In this document: positions 28,504-38,260 of the stretch, one piece after another
Layout of the letters: the number at the start of each line of letters is the position of its first letter
Position numbering within the stretch: position 1 is the first letter of the stretch
NCBI GenBank assembly: GCA_001724025.1
Contig: MEDJ01000019.1
Coordinates: forward strand, 1-64,000
Source: Acidobacteria bacterium SCN 69-37
Lineage (GTDB): Bacteria > Acidobacteriota > Vicinamibacteria > Vicinamibacterales > SCN-69-37
Direction: 5' to 3'
Length of the DNA: 64,000 bases
The notes under the pieces: generated by a model
The model's database searches: none
What the model was told of the DNA's origin: nothing
Seen by the model: only the letters and a program-made list of their open reading frames with translations
Translations under genes and position numbers: made by a program

Positions 28504-31500
28504 ATGATGCGTGGCTCTGTCGTAATCCTTCTTTTCGTTGTCTTCGGCGTTACACCCGATGCCGGAGCTGCCCAGACATTCACCGCCGGGGTGCGCGGCG
28601 CGGTCCGCGAGTCGGACCGTGTCGTGCCCGGTGTTACCGTGCAGCTGATCAACGAGGCGAGCGGTGCGATGCGCGCGACGGTCTCGAATGACCTCGGAGA
28701 GTACGACTTTTCTGCAGTTCCTCCGGGGATGTACACGATTCGAGCGGCGCTCGAGGGATTCAAGGCCTACGAGCGGACCGGCCTTCGCGTCGCGACGCAG
28801 CAGTTCATCACGGTCGACGTGCTGCTCGAAGTGGGCGGCCTGCAGGAGACGATCACGGTCAGCGGGCAAGCCCCGCTTCTGGACACGACGAATGCGTCAA
28901 TTGGCACTGTCCTGGCGGCCGAGGACCTCAATGCGCTGCCGTCAGTCGCCCGGAACATGTACATGATGTCGGTCGTCGTGCCGACGGTCGTCTCCTCAGG
29001 CAACCAGGTGTTCACGCGGCTGCAAGACCTGAATCATCCTTCCCTCGTGTCTCTTGGAGGCGGCGCACGCCGTGCGAATAATTACGTCATCGACGGCGTC
29101 TCGCACACGGACCTTGTAAATCGGCCGTCGGTGAACCCGTCATTCGAGGCAGTCGATAGCGTGAGCGTCCAGCTCCACACCTACGACGCCGAAACCGGAC
29201 GCACGGGCGGCGGCACGTACAACGTGACGTTCAAATCAGGCGGCAACGATTTTCGGGGAAGCGCCTTCTACCAGGAGCGCCCCAGCGCCTTCGTCGCCAA
29301 CAACTTCTTCACCCAGGCGGCGGGCCAGCCGAAGCCGCGCAGCTACTTCCACAACGCCGGAGGCGGCATCGGCGGCCCGATCGTGCGGAACCGCACGTTC
29401 TTCTGGTTCGCCATGGAGGGCTACACATCGCTGGATTCGCGGAGCAGCACGCTTCGGGTGCCAACGTCGCGGGAGCGCGCGGGCGATTTCTCGCAGAGTG
29501 TCAACAGCGCCGGTCAGCTCGTGACCATCTACGATCCGCTGACCACGCGCACAGATCCAGCGACCGGCCTGTTGGTCCGCGATCCATTTCCTGGCAACAT
29601 CCTCCCGGCCGATCGACTCAATCCCGTGGCGCTGAACATCCTGAAGTACTACCCGCTGCCCACGCGCGATGTGAGCAACGGCAGCGCCAACCTCGACAGC
29701 ACCGCCGACCAGACCGGCTTCGCCATCATGTCGAGCGTCAAGATCGACCACCGGTTCACCGACAAGGTGTCGCTGTCGGGCCTCTACATCACGAACAAGA
29801 CGTCACGCACGAATGAGAATTTCTGGGAGCGCGGTCAAGGCCCCAACCGGTTTGCCGATCCCCGTGACGGCACGCTCGACCGCACGCTTCACCTCGTGGC
29901 GCTCAACAACACGTGGCTGCCGGCAAACAACACGGTGGGCGGTACGGCTACACGCGCCTGCAGGACGACGATTCGACCACGATCGAGTTCGATCCGTCGC
30001 AGCTCGGCTTCAGCCAGACGTTCCTGGGCGCGCAGCAGATCAGGAAGTTCCCGCGTGGCACCGTCGCCGACTACGAAGGGTTCGGCGCGGTCGATCCCAC
30101 CCCGCGCATCTGGGACTCATGGGGCGTCAACGGCACGGCATCCAGGCTGGTGGGGCGTCACACGATCAAGGCGGGCTTCGACTTCCGTGCGCTCGGCGTG
30201 GACACGCAGTCGTTCACGGGCGGGTCTGGCGACGTGCGCTTCGATCGGTTCTATACATCGGCGAATCCGCTGGCGAACGGCACGGCCACCTCGGGCAACG
30301 CGCTCGCCAGCTTCCTTCTGGGGTATCCGTCAGGGGACCCTGGCAATCAGAGTCAGGTCACCGTCTCGAGCCCGCTCAGCGCGTTCGTGAAGTACTACGG
30401 CGCATATATCCAGGACGATTTCCGAGTGAACGAGAGGCTGACGCTCAACTCCGGCCTCCGCGTCGAGCGCGAGGATGGTCTTCGCGAGCGAAACGATCAA
30501 TTCACCGTGGGGTTCGACCGGACGCTCAATCCTGACGGAGCGCTCGGGAACGTCGTCGTCAACGGGCAGCCGGTGCGCGGAGGTCTGGTTTACCCTGGAC
30601 AAAACGGGGCGCCTGACTATCAGGGTGATCCTTCGGCGGCGAAGTTGTCGCCGCGCGTGGGAGTGGCGTACTCAATCAATCCCAGGACAGTGATGCGCGG
30701 CGGCTACGGCATTTACTGGGCCCCCTGGAATTACCAGCCGGTCAGTGGCGTCAACTACGGCCAGATTGGCTACGTCCGCCAGACATTCATCAGCCAGGGC
30801 CAATTCATCCCGACCACACCCCTTGACGATCCCTTTCCGAATGGCGCACTCCAGCCAGTCGGCAACACGCTGGGCCCGCTGACCGGCGTCGGCGGACAGA
30901 TCGAGTTCATCGATCAGGACAAAGGGTCGCCGTGGGTGCAGCAGTACTCCGTCGACGTCGAACGTCAGCTCGGCGAGAGCCTCTCGGTCGGCGTGGAGTA
31001 CGTCGGGGCGACCGGCCGAAGCCTGGGTCTCGGCGGCTCGAACGACGCCGTGGTGAATATCAACCAGCTCGATCCCCGCCACCTGTCGCTTGGCGCCGGG
31101 CTGTTCGACCAGGTGCCGAACCCCTTCTTCGGCCTGCCGGCGGGTCAGGGATTCGCCGTCACGAGCCCCACGGTGCAGCACCGCCAGTTGCTGCGTCCGT
31201 TCCCGCAGTTCGGCGACATCCTCATGCGGCAGCACACCGCCGGACGGAGCCAGTACCACGCTGCGGTGCTCAAAGCGGAAAAGCGGATGACGAACGGGTG
31301 GGGTGGCCGCGTGAGTTACACCTACAGCCGCCTGAAGGACAACCAGTTCGGCGAGACGAACTTCATGCAGCCGAACACGCCCGAGGCGTTGAACGCGTAC
31401 GACCTCGACGCCGAGTACGCGCTGGGCCTCATCGACGTGCCGCATAAGATCATGCTGGCGCCCGTGGTCGAATTGCCCTTCGGCGCAGGGAAGCGCTGGA

Positions 31501-31988
31501 TGAACAGCGGTGTCGAGGCCGCACTGCTCGGAGGATGGAGCGTCTCGGCCGTCATGGGCATTGAAAGCGGATTCCTGATTCCCGTGGCGTCTTCGACGAA
31601 CAATACGAACCTGTTCACGCGGATGCAGCGGCCGAACGCCACCGGCGTCGACCCGAACACGGCAGGCGGGCGCGACGAGCGCATTCTCGGCCAGTGGCTG
31701 ACCCCGGCCGGCTATTCGGTCCCGGCCCCGTTCACGCTCGGGACGGCGCCGCGCACGGACGGCAACCTTCGCGCGCCGCATCGCAACAACATCGATCTGG
31801 CCATCGCGAAGAACATGCGCCTGGGCGGCAACGCGCGCGGCCAGTTCCGGCTCGAGGTCATCAACCTCACGAACACGATCAAGGTGATCGGCCCGATCCA
31901 CACGGTGGGTAGCTCTGGCTTCGGCCAGATCCGTCAGCAGTCCGGGTTCATGCGCATCGTCCAGTTGATGTTCCGGACAACCTTCTGA
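28504..31988 (+). pseudogene. Oar-like TonB-dependent receptor, frameshifted
   Basis: The gene has a good SD (AGGAGG) and a signal peptide (VVILLFVVFGVTPDAGAAQ). Next come a carboxypeptidase-regulatory-like beta-sandwich (GVTVQLINEASGAMRATV; NDLGEYDFSAVPPGMYTI), a plug (VIDGVSHTDLVNRPS) and a large barrel, together about 1160 residues as usual for this type. Near 29935-29945 the frame changes: upstream text ends NNTWLPANNTVG and the other frame continues RYGYTRLQDDD. A single small indel explains it, either real inactivation or an assembly error. Such receptors take up ligands across the outer membrane. Confidence 0.85.
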
Positions 31989-31999
31989 CGTCGCGGCTC

Positions 32000-32251
32000 C
32001 GATCATGAAGCCTGCGTTCGCAACGCCACGTTGCGCCGTACTGGAGCGGCTGCACATGCATGGACCGGAGGCCTCGGCATCCCGGAACGTTCTTCGTCCT
32101 CTTCATGCTGCTGTATCTGCCGGTTCGGTTTGGGCTCGACTTTCTGCGCGTCGCGGATGCGCGATACGCTGGGCCGACGCCGGCTCAATGGGCAGCGGGG
32201 CCGCTATTTGTTATTGCTGTGGTGACTTGGCGCTCCCGCACGGCGCGTTGA
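32000..32251 (+). pseudogene. Lgt C-terminal fragment
   Basis: The frame starting around 32060 reads PGTFFVLFMLLYLPVRFGLDFLRV followed by PTPAQWAAGPLFVIAVV. This matches the last membrane segments of prolipoprotein diacylglyceryl transferase. The catalytic N-terminal part is not present. A complete lgt is found at 35946-36698, so this is a relic of another copy. Confidence 0.55.
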
Positions 32252-32286
32252 TTGCAGCTCATGCCTTCACCTCAGGAGGCATTCGT

Positions 32287-32520
32287 ATGACCAATCGCAC
32301 ACAGCTGCTCGGATTTCTGGCCGGTGCAGAAGCGTTTCACGCCGTCGTGCATGCGTACCTCAGCATCACAAAAACGCACGTCGAGCATCCGGTCGAGCAC
32401 CTCGGTATCAGAGCCACCCCGACCTTCCACGCGGCGGCTGCCCTCGTGAATGGCGCCATCGCCTTAGGTCTCGGCGCGCGAGCCTGGAGTGCGAGCCGCG
32501 CACTTAGAGCAGCCGCGTAA
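32287..32520 (+). CDS. small membrane protein of unknown function
   Basis: This encodes 77 residues with an SD (AGGAGG) just before the ATG at 32287. There are two hydrophobic stretches (LLGFLAGAEAFHAVVHAYL and AAALVNGAIALGLGARAW), and His residues are spaced through the middle (FHAVVHAY, THVEHPVEHLG). It is probably an inner-membrane micro-protein; family unknown. Confidence 0.55.
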   Translation: MTNRTQLLGFLAGAEAFHAVVHAYLSITKTHVEHPVEHLGIRATPTFHAAAALVNGAIALGLGARAWSASRALRAAA

Positions 32521-32574
32521 ATCGCGAGCACCCTCCCCGTGCGCGTTGAACACCCTCAGTCTCAAGGAGGGGTT

Positions 32575-32684
32575 ATGACACGTCAGACAAACGATCATCG
32601 TCCTCGTCGTGCTCGCTGTCGTGATCGTGCTGCTGCCGCTGCTTGGCATGATCGGCATGATGGGGATGGGTCTGTGGTTGTGAC
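32575..32684 (+). pseudogene. micro-protein with transmembrane helix and Met-rich tail, apparent frameshift
   Basis: A strong SD (AAGGAGG, 32563-32569) precedes ATG 32575, but the frame from that ATG gives Arg-rich nonsense. One base later, the frame from 32582 reads IIVLVVLAVVIVLLPLLG then MIGMMGMG and ends at a TGA. An indel right after the start would restore a typical single-helix peptide. It is similar in style to the next small gene. Confidence 0.4.
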
Positions 32685-32707
32685 GGCGGAATGATGGGAG
32701 GAATGTA

Positions 32708-32836
32708 ATGCGCGGGATGATGGACGGCATGATGGGCATGGGCGGCGGGCTCGGACTTCTCTGGATGCTGCTGGCTGCAGCAGTAATCGTCGCATTGCTC
32801 GTGGTCGTCGTGCGTAGTGTGACCCGGACCCCGTAG
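32708..32836 (+). CDS. 42-aa Met-rich membrane peptide
   Basis: GGGAGG lies just upstream of ATG 32708. The product begins MRGMMDGMMGMGGG and continues with one helix (LWMLLAAAVIVALLVVVV). Met-rich N-termini of this kind are common in small proteins of copper/silver loci and could bind Cu(I). It is too short for family assignment. Confidence 0.55.
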   Translation: MRGMMDGMMGMGGGLGLLWMLLAAAVIVALLVVVVRSVTRTP

Positions 32837-32873
32837 CCCAGGTCGGCGCAGCGCCGGGAGCTCCCCCGAGTAC

Positions 32874-33575
32874 ATGAAAAGTGATGCGGTGGTGCGCCGG
32901 CGGGATCTCGTCCTGCCGACGCGATCCGGTTTGGTTAGGCTCCCGCTCGGCCAATCGAAGGATAAAGCGATGCTTGAGACGCTGCGCAAGATGAAAGGAG
33001 GGGTTTGGCGTGGCGTGTTTCCTCACCAACTTGCGTTCGTGCTGGATCTGCCCGGCCGGGGCGTACTCCTCTCCCCGACGACGCTGGTCAAGCGCCTCCC
33101 TCTCCACCCCGGCTGCCGTGCACTGGAGATCGGCGCAGGCTCCGGACACTACAGTATCGCTGTAGGGACCAAATGTCGCCGTTTGATGTTGTTGGACCTT
33201 CAGCCGGAAATGTTGCGTAAGGCGAGGGCACGCAAACCTGTAACGAGTCAGATCAATGGCGTCGCGGCCAATGCGAGCATGCTTCCATTTCGCACTGGGT
33301 CGTTCGACCTTGTCTACATGGTGACGGTCTTCGGCGAGGTCTCGCAACAGGGGGAAATGCTGGCGGAAATCCGCCGGGTCCTGGCCCCAGGAGGTGTGCT
33401 GTCGATTAGCGAGCATCTCCCTGATATTGACTTTGCCGCATTCTCAAGCGTTCGACGGCTCGTCGAGCGGCACGGCTTTGAACTTCATCGCCGCGAGGGG
33501 CGGCCATGGTCGTATACGGCGAACTTCAGTAAGACATTGAGCGGTCTCCCGACAATCACGCCTTCAGCCCGCTGA
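32874..33575 (+). CDS. class I SAM-dependent methyltransferase
   Basis: This encodes 233 residues. Motif I ALEIGAGSGHYSIAV (about 83-97), an acidic end of strand 2 (MLLDLQPEM), motif II/III text FDLVYMVTVFGEV and RVLAPGGVLSISEH are all present. The family methylates small molecules or lipids; the substrate is unknown. It stands alone in direction with the neighbours. Confidence 0.85.
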   Translation: MKSDAVVRRRDLVLPTRSGLVRLPLGQSKDKAMLETLRKMKGGVWRGVFPHQLAFVLDLPGRGVLLSPTTLVKRLPLHPGCRALEIGAGSGHYSIAVGTKCRRLMLLDLQPEMLRKARARKPVTSQINGVAANASMLPFRTGSFDLVYMVTVFGEVSQQGEMLAEIRRVLAPGGVLSISEHLPDIDFAAFSSVRRLVERHGFELHRREGRPWSYTANFSKTLSGLPTITPSAR

Positions 33576-33750
33576 ACATCGAGTCCACATAGCCTTCACG
33601 TGAAAGGCGGGCCAGGACGCGTGGGGAAGGTAATCTCGGAGAGTCGCGGCTCGGTCGCTCGAAGAATGCCCCACAATCAGTCAGGCCGCACCATTTTAAG
33701 TGAGCCAACTCAGCACATGGCTCCCTAGGAAGTCCTTCCTCCAACACCCT

Positions 33751-33966
33751 ATGCACCACGTTCGCGAAAACCTTGAGCGACTGCAGATTGCCATCTACTT
33801 CTGCACCGTCGCCACTGCCGTCCTGATTGCGCTTCTCATGCCCGACACCGCGGCGTTCGAGCGATTCGTCAATCCGGCGCTGGCGTTGATGCTGTTCGCC
33901 ACCTTTCTACAGGTTCCGGTTGCTGAACTTCGACGCGCCCTCAGCGAGATGCGATTCCTCGCAGCC
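33751..33966 (+). pseudogene. arsenic-resistance/BASS-type transporter, N-terminal fragment
   Basis: The frame reads LQIAIYFCTVATAVLIALLMP and PALALMLFATFLQVPVAELRRA, then RFLAAL, matching the first membrane segments of ACR3-like arsenic resistance (bile-acid symporter superfamily) proteins. At about 33967 it switches into the CcdA-like gene, for which a complete copy exists at 56860. The rest of the transporter is gone, so this is a recombination scar. Confidence 0.6.
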
Positions 33967-34597
33967 TTGCGGTACTTGTGGCGATCGTCGCTGGTGTTCT
34001 GGCGAGCGCGGTCTGTCCGTGCACGCTGCCAGTGGGGATCGGACTGGCCACGGCAGCAGGGGGAACCGAGAGTGAAGAGCGACGCAGCGGCCTCCTCGTT
34101 GCGCTCGCGTTCTTCCTCGGGATCGTGGTCAATCTCACGTTGCTTGGTGCCGTGGCTGGCCGGCTCGGCGCGATTCTCACCGAATCGTTCGGCCGCTACT
34201 GGACGCTCGGCATGGCGGTGTTTTCCCTGACTGCAGCGATGGTCGCCCTCTGGGGTCCCCGTCTGAAAGTTCAACGACTCGCCGATTTGCGGCGGCCAGG
34301 AATCAGTGGTGCGTTCGTCTACGGGTTCATCTTCAGCCTCGGGACATCTGCAGCCCCGCTCCTCGTGCTGTTGACGGTCTCCGCGGCGCAAGCCCGCGCG
34401 GAGTACGGTCTCCTGCTCGCCTTCGCGTTCGGAATCGGTCGCGGGCTGCCATTTTCTGATCGTTGTGTCTCTTCGCGGGCCTCATGATGCGGTTCGCCTC
34501 GCTCAGCCGCTGGCGGCGCCCTCTGCAGATTGTGAGCGGATGTGCGCTGCTGACGGTCGCCGTGTATTACGTGCGGGCGTTCGCCACTCTGCTCTGA
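33967..34597 (+). pseudogene. CcdA/DsbD-like membrane protein, truncated and frameshifted copy
   Basis: It aligns throughout with the intact gene at 56860-57546 (shared text VAIVAGVLASAVCPCTLPVG, GISGAFVYGFIFSLGTS, VYYVRAFATLL). The start is lost at the junction with the arsenic transporter fragment. Near 34450 an extra T in CATTTTCTG and a second nearby indel shift the frame before the last helices. It is not expected to make a full protein. Confidence 0.75.
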
Positions 34598-34681
34598 GCC
34601 AATGTGGTGCATCGGCACTGTTCCGCTGATCGCCGAGGAACATGCTGGCTTCGATAAGATGAGGACTGCAGGAGGCAAAAC

Positions 34682-34987
34682 ATGGCCGATCTGCCGATCG
34701 TCTGCACGTTGACCCCGGATGCTCTCCGAGCCCGCCGCGCGGGACTTCTCTTGCAATTGCTGCATCAGGCCGAGCATCACGAGGACTTGCCCGAGGGTCT
34801 TCGCCTCCGGTTTGCGCCAACCGCAGACACACTATCGACGATCGTGAGCGCCGTCGAGGCGGAGCGTCACTGCTGCCGGTTTCTTCGCTTCGGAATCGCC
34901 GTCGAACCCGATGGCGGCCCGATCTTCCTGGAACTCAGCGGTCCACCCGGCACGCGAGAGTTCATAGCCGCCTTGCTCGAGATGTGA
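34682..34987 (+). CDS. 101-aa Cys-containing protein, paralogue of 57648-57953
   Basis: AGGAGG lies upstream of ATG 34682. Its sequence is [19 protein letters not shown] then a predicted alpha/beta domain ending [14 protein letters not shown]. The conserved centre is [16 protein letters not shown], with an adjacent His-Cys-Cys. It is closely similar to the second copy at 57648. Family not recognised; the His/Cys cluster and the neighbours suggest metal binding. The stop overlaps the start of ynfA by 4 bases. Confidence 0.75.
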   Translation: MADLPIVCTLTPDALRARRAGLLLQLLHQAEHHEDLPEGLRLRFAPTADTLSTIVSAVEAERHCCRFLRFGIAVEPDGGPIFLELSGPPGTREFIAALLEM

Positions 34988-35316
34988 GCGCCAACATCGC
35001 CCTCTTCGCGTTTGCGGCATTCTTTGAGATCGCCGGTTGCTTCGCGTTCTGGCTTTGGGTTCGTCGCGGCGCTTCGCCGGTCCTTGTAGTACTCGGAATC
35101 GTAAGCCTGATCGGCTTCGCCCTTGCGCTGACGCGAGTGGATTCGGCATTTGCCGGAAGAGCATACGCCGCGTATGGCGGGATCTACATCGCGGCGTCGC
35201 TCGTGTGGTTGTGGGTGATTGAAGGTCAGACGCCGACGCGTGCTGACGTCACCGGCGCAATTCTCGCTGTGATTGGAGCCCTGGTGATCATTGGCTTTGC
35301 CGCGCGTGCACGGTGA
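34984..35316 (+). CDS. ynfA: YnfA-family small membrane protein
   Basis: This encodes 110 residues from a GTG start overlapping the previous stop. Four membrane helices and the family hallmarks [27 protein letters not shown] and [14 protein letters not shown] are visible. YnfA proteins belong to the drug/metabolite transporter superfamily and have been linked to SMR-like efflux. A near-identical arrangement recurs at 57950. Confidence 0.93.
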   Translation: MSANIALFAFAAFFEIAGCFAFWLWVRRGASPVLVVLGIVSLIGFALALTRVDSAFAGRAYAAYGGIYIAASLVWLWVIEGQTPTRADVTGAILAVIGALVIIGFAARAR

Positions 35317-35363
35317 GGTGCGATCCGCAACGCCGCTTCAGCCACAGGTGGAACGTCGCGCGA

Positions 35364-35850
35364 CTGTCCCCACGATTGTCCCTGTGGCGCGGCAAAATGG
35401 CCCATCCAGAGCCAACAGTAGCCAAGTAGTCCGATCGGAGAAGGTAAAGAAACGGAAGGATTTACGAGGAAAATCGAGGTTGGACGAGAGGCGAGTTTCC
35501 GTTTAGCAAACCATCGCCTTCAGCCACTCGGCCACCTCACCGCGGCGAGAAAGCTAAGTATACGACAGGCTTCGAGTTACGGGAACGCATCTGAAGTCCA
35601 AATTGTCCCTAAAATTGTCCCTGCCACCTCTCAGAGTCCACCGCGGAACATCGACGATGGAGGCGTCGAAACCGCTGACCAGAAGGTAGCGGTTCTTTTC
35701 GCCGACAACGATACCGGCAAGTGATTGGCGTGCGCTGCTTTACTCGCATGAGCCGGCGTTCGTATTTCTGGTCGGTCGTGCGTCAAGGACAGGAAGACGC
35801 GCAGATCTGACGCGTCGGCGGGGCTTCGGCAGGCGCCGGTCTATCGAACC
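35364..35850. repeat. attachment-site-like direct repeat, copy B
   Basis: This is the second copy of the repeat at 16362, with the same arm-like sites (GATTGTCCCT near 35374; AATTGTCCCT twice near 35600-35622), the core TTTCCGTTTAGCAAACC and the tRNA half. The part after about 35690 (TTCTTTTCGCCGACAA, ACTCGCATGAGCCGGCGT) also matches copy A. The left 85 bases before the core are closer to copy C (58302) than to copy A. It lies between the YnfA gene of island 1 and lgt of island 2 and probably is a shared border. Confidence 0.75.
35502..35541 (-). other. tRNA-Ser(GCU) 5' half (partial) in att copy B
   Basis: The same 40-base 5' half is present as in copy A, read on the minus strand from GGTGAGGTGGCC to the anticodon loop TTTGCTAAA. 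The 3' half is again replaced by CGGAAACTCG. It is not functional as a tRNA. Confidence 0.7.
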
Positions 35851-35945
35851 GCTGACGTGAATATTGGCAAGACGCCGTCATTGAGGCGGCACGGAATGAG
35901 AGCTGCCCGGCAGGCCAGGCCCACCTCTCGGGCTTTCAGCTCTGG

Positions 35946-36698
35946 CTAGTCGCGGGCGGGACGAGCTCTTCCTGATTGCGAATTGCCCCAAACTATCGTG
36001 GCTCCCGCAAGGACCAGAGCCAGCGAGATCAAATGCGCCAGCGTCAGCGGTCCCGCCACGCGCTGGTTGACCCGGATGAACTCAATCGCGAAGCGGGTTG
36101 AACCCGCCAACACCAAGTAGCGACCAAAAACGAAAGCATCGGCCACACCCTTGCGACGCCACCGAATCAGCAGCCAAGCGACACCGACAAGCGCGAAGGC
36201 CTCATACAGTTGCGTCGGGTGCACCGGTAAGAACGTGGGCGGCAGCCCTTGAGGAAACGCGACCGCCCAGGGCAGATTGCTTGGACGCCCGTAGTCGTCG
36301 CCCACCATGAAGCACCCGATCCGCCCGATCGCATGACCCACGGCGACCGCGGGCGTCGCTGCCGCCAACGCGCGAACGACAGGAACGCGGCGACGCCGGA
36401 GCATCCATAGACCTGTCCCAACGCCTCCAATCAGTCCCCCAAACCAGCTCAGCCCGCCACGGCTAAAGAGCAGATCGGCGATGGGCGCTTCACCAGAGAA
36501 TTCCAGAGTCCACAGCAGCTTGGCGCCAATCAGCCCGCCGATCACGCCTGCCACTGCGGCGTCCACGCCGGCATCGGGCAGGCCGCTCCGCTTCAGCTCT
36601 CGACCGAACATCCAGATGCCAACGAGGGCGCCAACCGCCACGAGCACGCCGAAGCTCGTGATCTCAAAATCGCCTATGCGGAATAGAACCGGATACAT
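35946..36698 (-). CDS. lgt: prolipoprotein diacylglyceryl transferase
   Basis: This encodes 250 residues with seven membrane segments. Lgt signatures include SRGGLSWFGGLIGG, AIGRIGCFMVGDDYGRPS (the conserved Gly-Arg-Ile-Gly-Cys block) and the HPTQLYEAF motif. It transfers diacylglycerol to the lipobox Cys of lipoproteins. It is the last gene of the copper operon, whose first gene encodes a lipoprotein. A chromosomal lgt would be expected elsewhere, so this is an accessory copy. Confidence 0.95.
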   Translation of the reverse strand: MYPVLFRIGDFEITSFGVLVAVGALVGIWMFGRELKRSGLPDAGVDAAVAGVIGGLIGAKLLWTLEFSGEAPIADLLFSRGGLSWFGGLIGGVGTGLWMLRRRRVPVVRALAAATPAVAVGHAIGRIGCFMVGDDYGRPSNLPWAVAFPQGLPPTFLPVHPTQLYEAFALVGVAWLLIRWRRKGVADAFVFGRYLVLAGSTRFAIEFIRVNQRVAGPLTLAHLISLALVLAGATIVWGNSQSGRARPARD

Positions 36699-36702
36699 GC
36701 CC

Positions 36703-36780
36703 TCACCCTTGCACTGCAGCTGCGATGGCGATGGCGGTCGCGAGCGCCATGCAAGTGAATCGAACGGATCCGATCTCCAT
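36703..36780 (-). CDS. 25-aa open frame between DUF411 gene and lgt
   Basis: The ATG at 36780 opens a short frame, MEIGSVRFTCMALATAIAIAAAVQG, ending just before the lgt start. It could be a tiny hydrophobic peptide or simply spacer. The frame is also open upstream to the DUF411 stop, but without a start codon. Confidence 0.25.
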   Translation of the reverse strand: MEIGSVRFTCMALATAIAIAAAVQG

Positions 36781-36832
36781 CGTGCTCCGGCCGATGAGTG
36801 TTAGCGCCTTGGCATTGCATAGGATTCGACTC

Positions 36833-37288
36833 TCAACGGCCGTGGGCGGCGAACACATTAGTTCGCCCCTCTTTGTCGAACGTCACCACCTCGTACGGCT
36901 GCGCCTTGGTACCCTGCACTTCCATGCCGGGTGAGCCGATCGGCATACCTGGCACCGCAATCCCGAGGACACCACTGGGGCGTTCCTTCAGTAGGCGCTG
37001 AATGTCGGCGGCTGGCACGTGCCCCTCAATGACGTAGCCGCCGACAAGGCCCGTGTGGCACGACTGGACGCGGCTCGGAACACCATGCCGCGCCTTCACG
37101 TCCGCGAGTCTGTCGAGATTGATAGTCCGTACGGTGAAGCCGTTGTTGCGGAGATGCTCCACCCACTTGTTGCAGCATCCGCAGGTCGGGGTCTTGTAAA
37201 CTTCGATCGCCGGTGTTTGCTGCGCTAGTGCGGCTGCCTGCGGCACTAGCATCGCGACCACGAGCCCCACCATCAGAATTCTTGGCAT
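36833..37288 (-). CDS. DUF411 metal-binding protein
   Basis: This encodes 151 residues. The start ATG at 37288 has an excellent SD (AAAGGAGG) and begins a signal peptide (ILMVGLVVAMLVPQAAAL). The thioredoxin-like core has KTPTCGCCNKW, then SCHTGLVGGYVIEGHVP and GIAVPGMPIGSPGME, all DUF411 hallmarks. The family is periplasmic, linked to copper resistance, and expected to bind Cu through CGCC and His/Met residues. It follows the DUF3347 gene by 24 bases. Confidence 0.92.
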   Translation of the reverse strand: MPRILMVGLVVAMLVPQAAALAQQTPAIEVYKTPTCGCCNKWVEHLRNNGFTVRTINLDRLADVKARHGVPSRVQSCHTGLVGGYVIEGHVPAADIQRLLKERPSGVLGIAVPGMPIGSPGMEVQGTKAQPYEVVTFDKEGRTNVFAAHGR

Positions 37289-37312
37289 CACTCCTCCTTT
37301 GTGCTGCGTCAT

Positions 37313-37789
37313 TCACTTTGCCTGCGGCGCTAGCGGAGAGCCGCAATTGGCCATCGCCTTACCGAAGTACGGGTTGCTCATCGTGTCGCCTCGCTGGATC
37401 CACGGCTTCTGCTTCATGGGACACATGTAGGCGTGAGCCCCGGGGATGCCTTCGGCCTGAAATTTCGGGACGAGTAGCACTGACAGATCACCGAAATATG
37501 CCCGCGCATCCTCGAGCGTCTTTGCTGCTGCGAGTTGGTCCGCGGCCTTCTTTGCAGCGTTCCCGACGACAGCCCCAACCAGCGGTGCAAGAGCCTTGGC
37601 GTGCTTCGCGGTCTCTGCGAGCGTTTCGGCAGAGAGCGCAACTCGGATCTGCTCGTAGTGGCTGAATGCCTCCAGCGCCGGCCTTTCCTGGCCGGCGGTT
37701 GCCGCAATCCAGCCCAGAGTGATCACGATCGTGGCCGTGCCGATTACTGTTCTCACAGCTTTACCCCTGTCTGGCTGAACGTTGTCCAT
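37313..37789 (-). CDS. DUF3347 copper-associated periplasmic protein
   Basis: This encodes 158 residues. An N-terminal signal segment (VIGTATIVITLGWIAATAG) is followed by a helical domain. The C-terminal signature is YMCPMKQKPW, then NPYFGKAMANCG, as in DUF3347 domains often fused to CusB/CzcB. Here it is a stand-alone gene downstream of the CusB-like adaptor. Cys and Met of CPM and CG are likely metal ligands. Confidence 0.9.
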   Translation of the reverse strand: MDNVQPDRGKAVRTVIGTATIVITLGWIAATAGQERPALEAFSHYEQIRVALSAETLAETAKHAKALAPLVGAVVGNAAKKAADQLAAAKTLEDARAYFGDLSVLLVPKFQAEGIPGAHAYMCPMKQKPWIQRGDTMSNPYFGKAMANCGSPLAPQAK

Positions 37790-37822
37790 TTATCGTTCTG
37801 TGATCCGTTCTCAGCGTGCTCC

Positions 37823-38260
37823 TCATCGGCTCCTCCATGCGGCTGCAAGCCACAAGCTCAGTGGCGTCAGTATCACCATCTGCACTAAGGGCACGGCCCC
37901 GAGTTCGGTGCCGGGTACCCGCGGCATGTACACCTGATACGTCCATCGGCCGGTGGCCAATCCCCACAGCTCGACGGCGACCGCGACGATCAACCCCGCC
38001 ACTGCTGCAAACGCGAACCTCGCCGGCGCTGGCTCTACGAACCATCTGCCCGTCCGAAACAGCATCGCTCCGCCCGCCACAACCAGCAGGATCATCAGCC
38101 CGTCGCCAAGGCTGGCTACGAAACACCGCCGCGTCGCCTCCCACGCGGTTCCCATCGGCTCGTAGAGTCGTGCCTGTGCCATCTCCCAGCCGAAGTTGAG
38201 CGCGACAGCGGAGACGAACGTGGCGACGACAAGGCCCCACGCATCCCTGTTGACTTTCAT
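37823..38260 (-). CDS. four-helix inner-membrane protein of unknown function
   Basis: This encodes 145 residues; ATG 38260 overlaps the adaptor stop by 4 bases. Hydrophobic segments include GLVVATFVSAVALNFGWEMA, GDGLMILLVVAGGAMLF, FAFAAVAGLIVAVAVELWGL and VPLVQMVILTPLSLWLAAAW. The NFGWEMAQARLY segment looks conserved. Unknown role in the copper operon. Confidence 0.7.
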   Translation of the reverse strand: MKVNRDAWGLVVATFVSAVALNFGWEMAQARLYEPMGTAWEATRRCFVASLGDGLMILLVVAGGAMLFRTGRWFVEPAPARFAFAAVAGLIVAVAVELWGLATGRWTYQVYMPRVPGTELGAVPLVQMVILTPLSLWLAAAWRSR

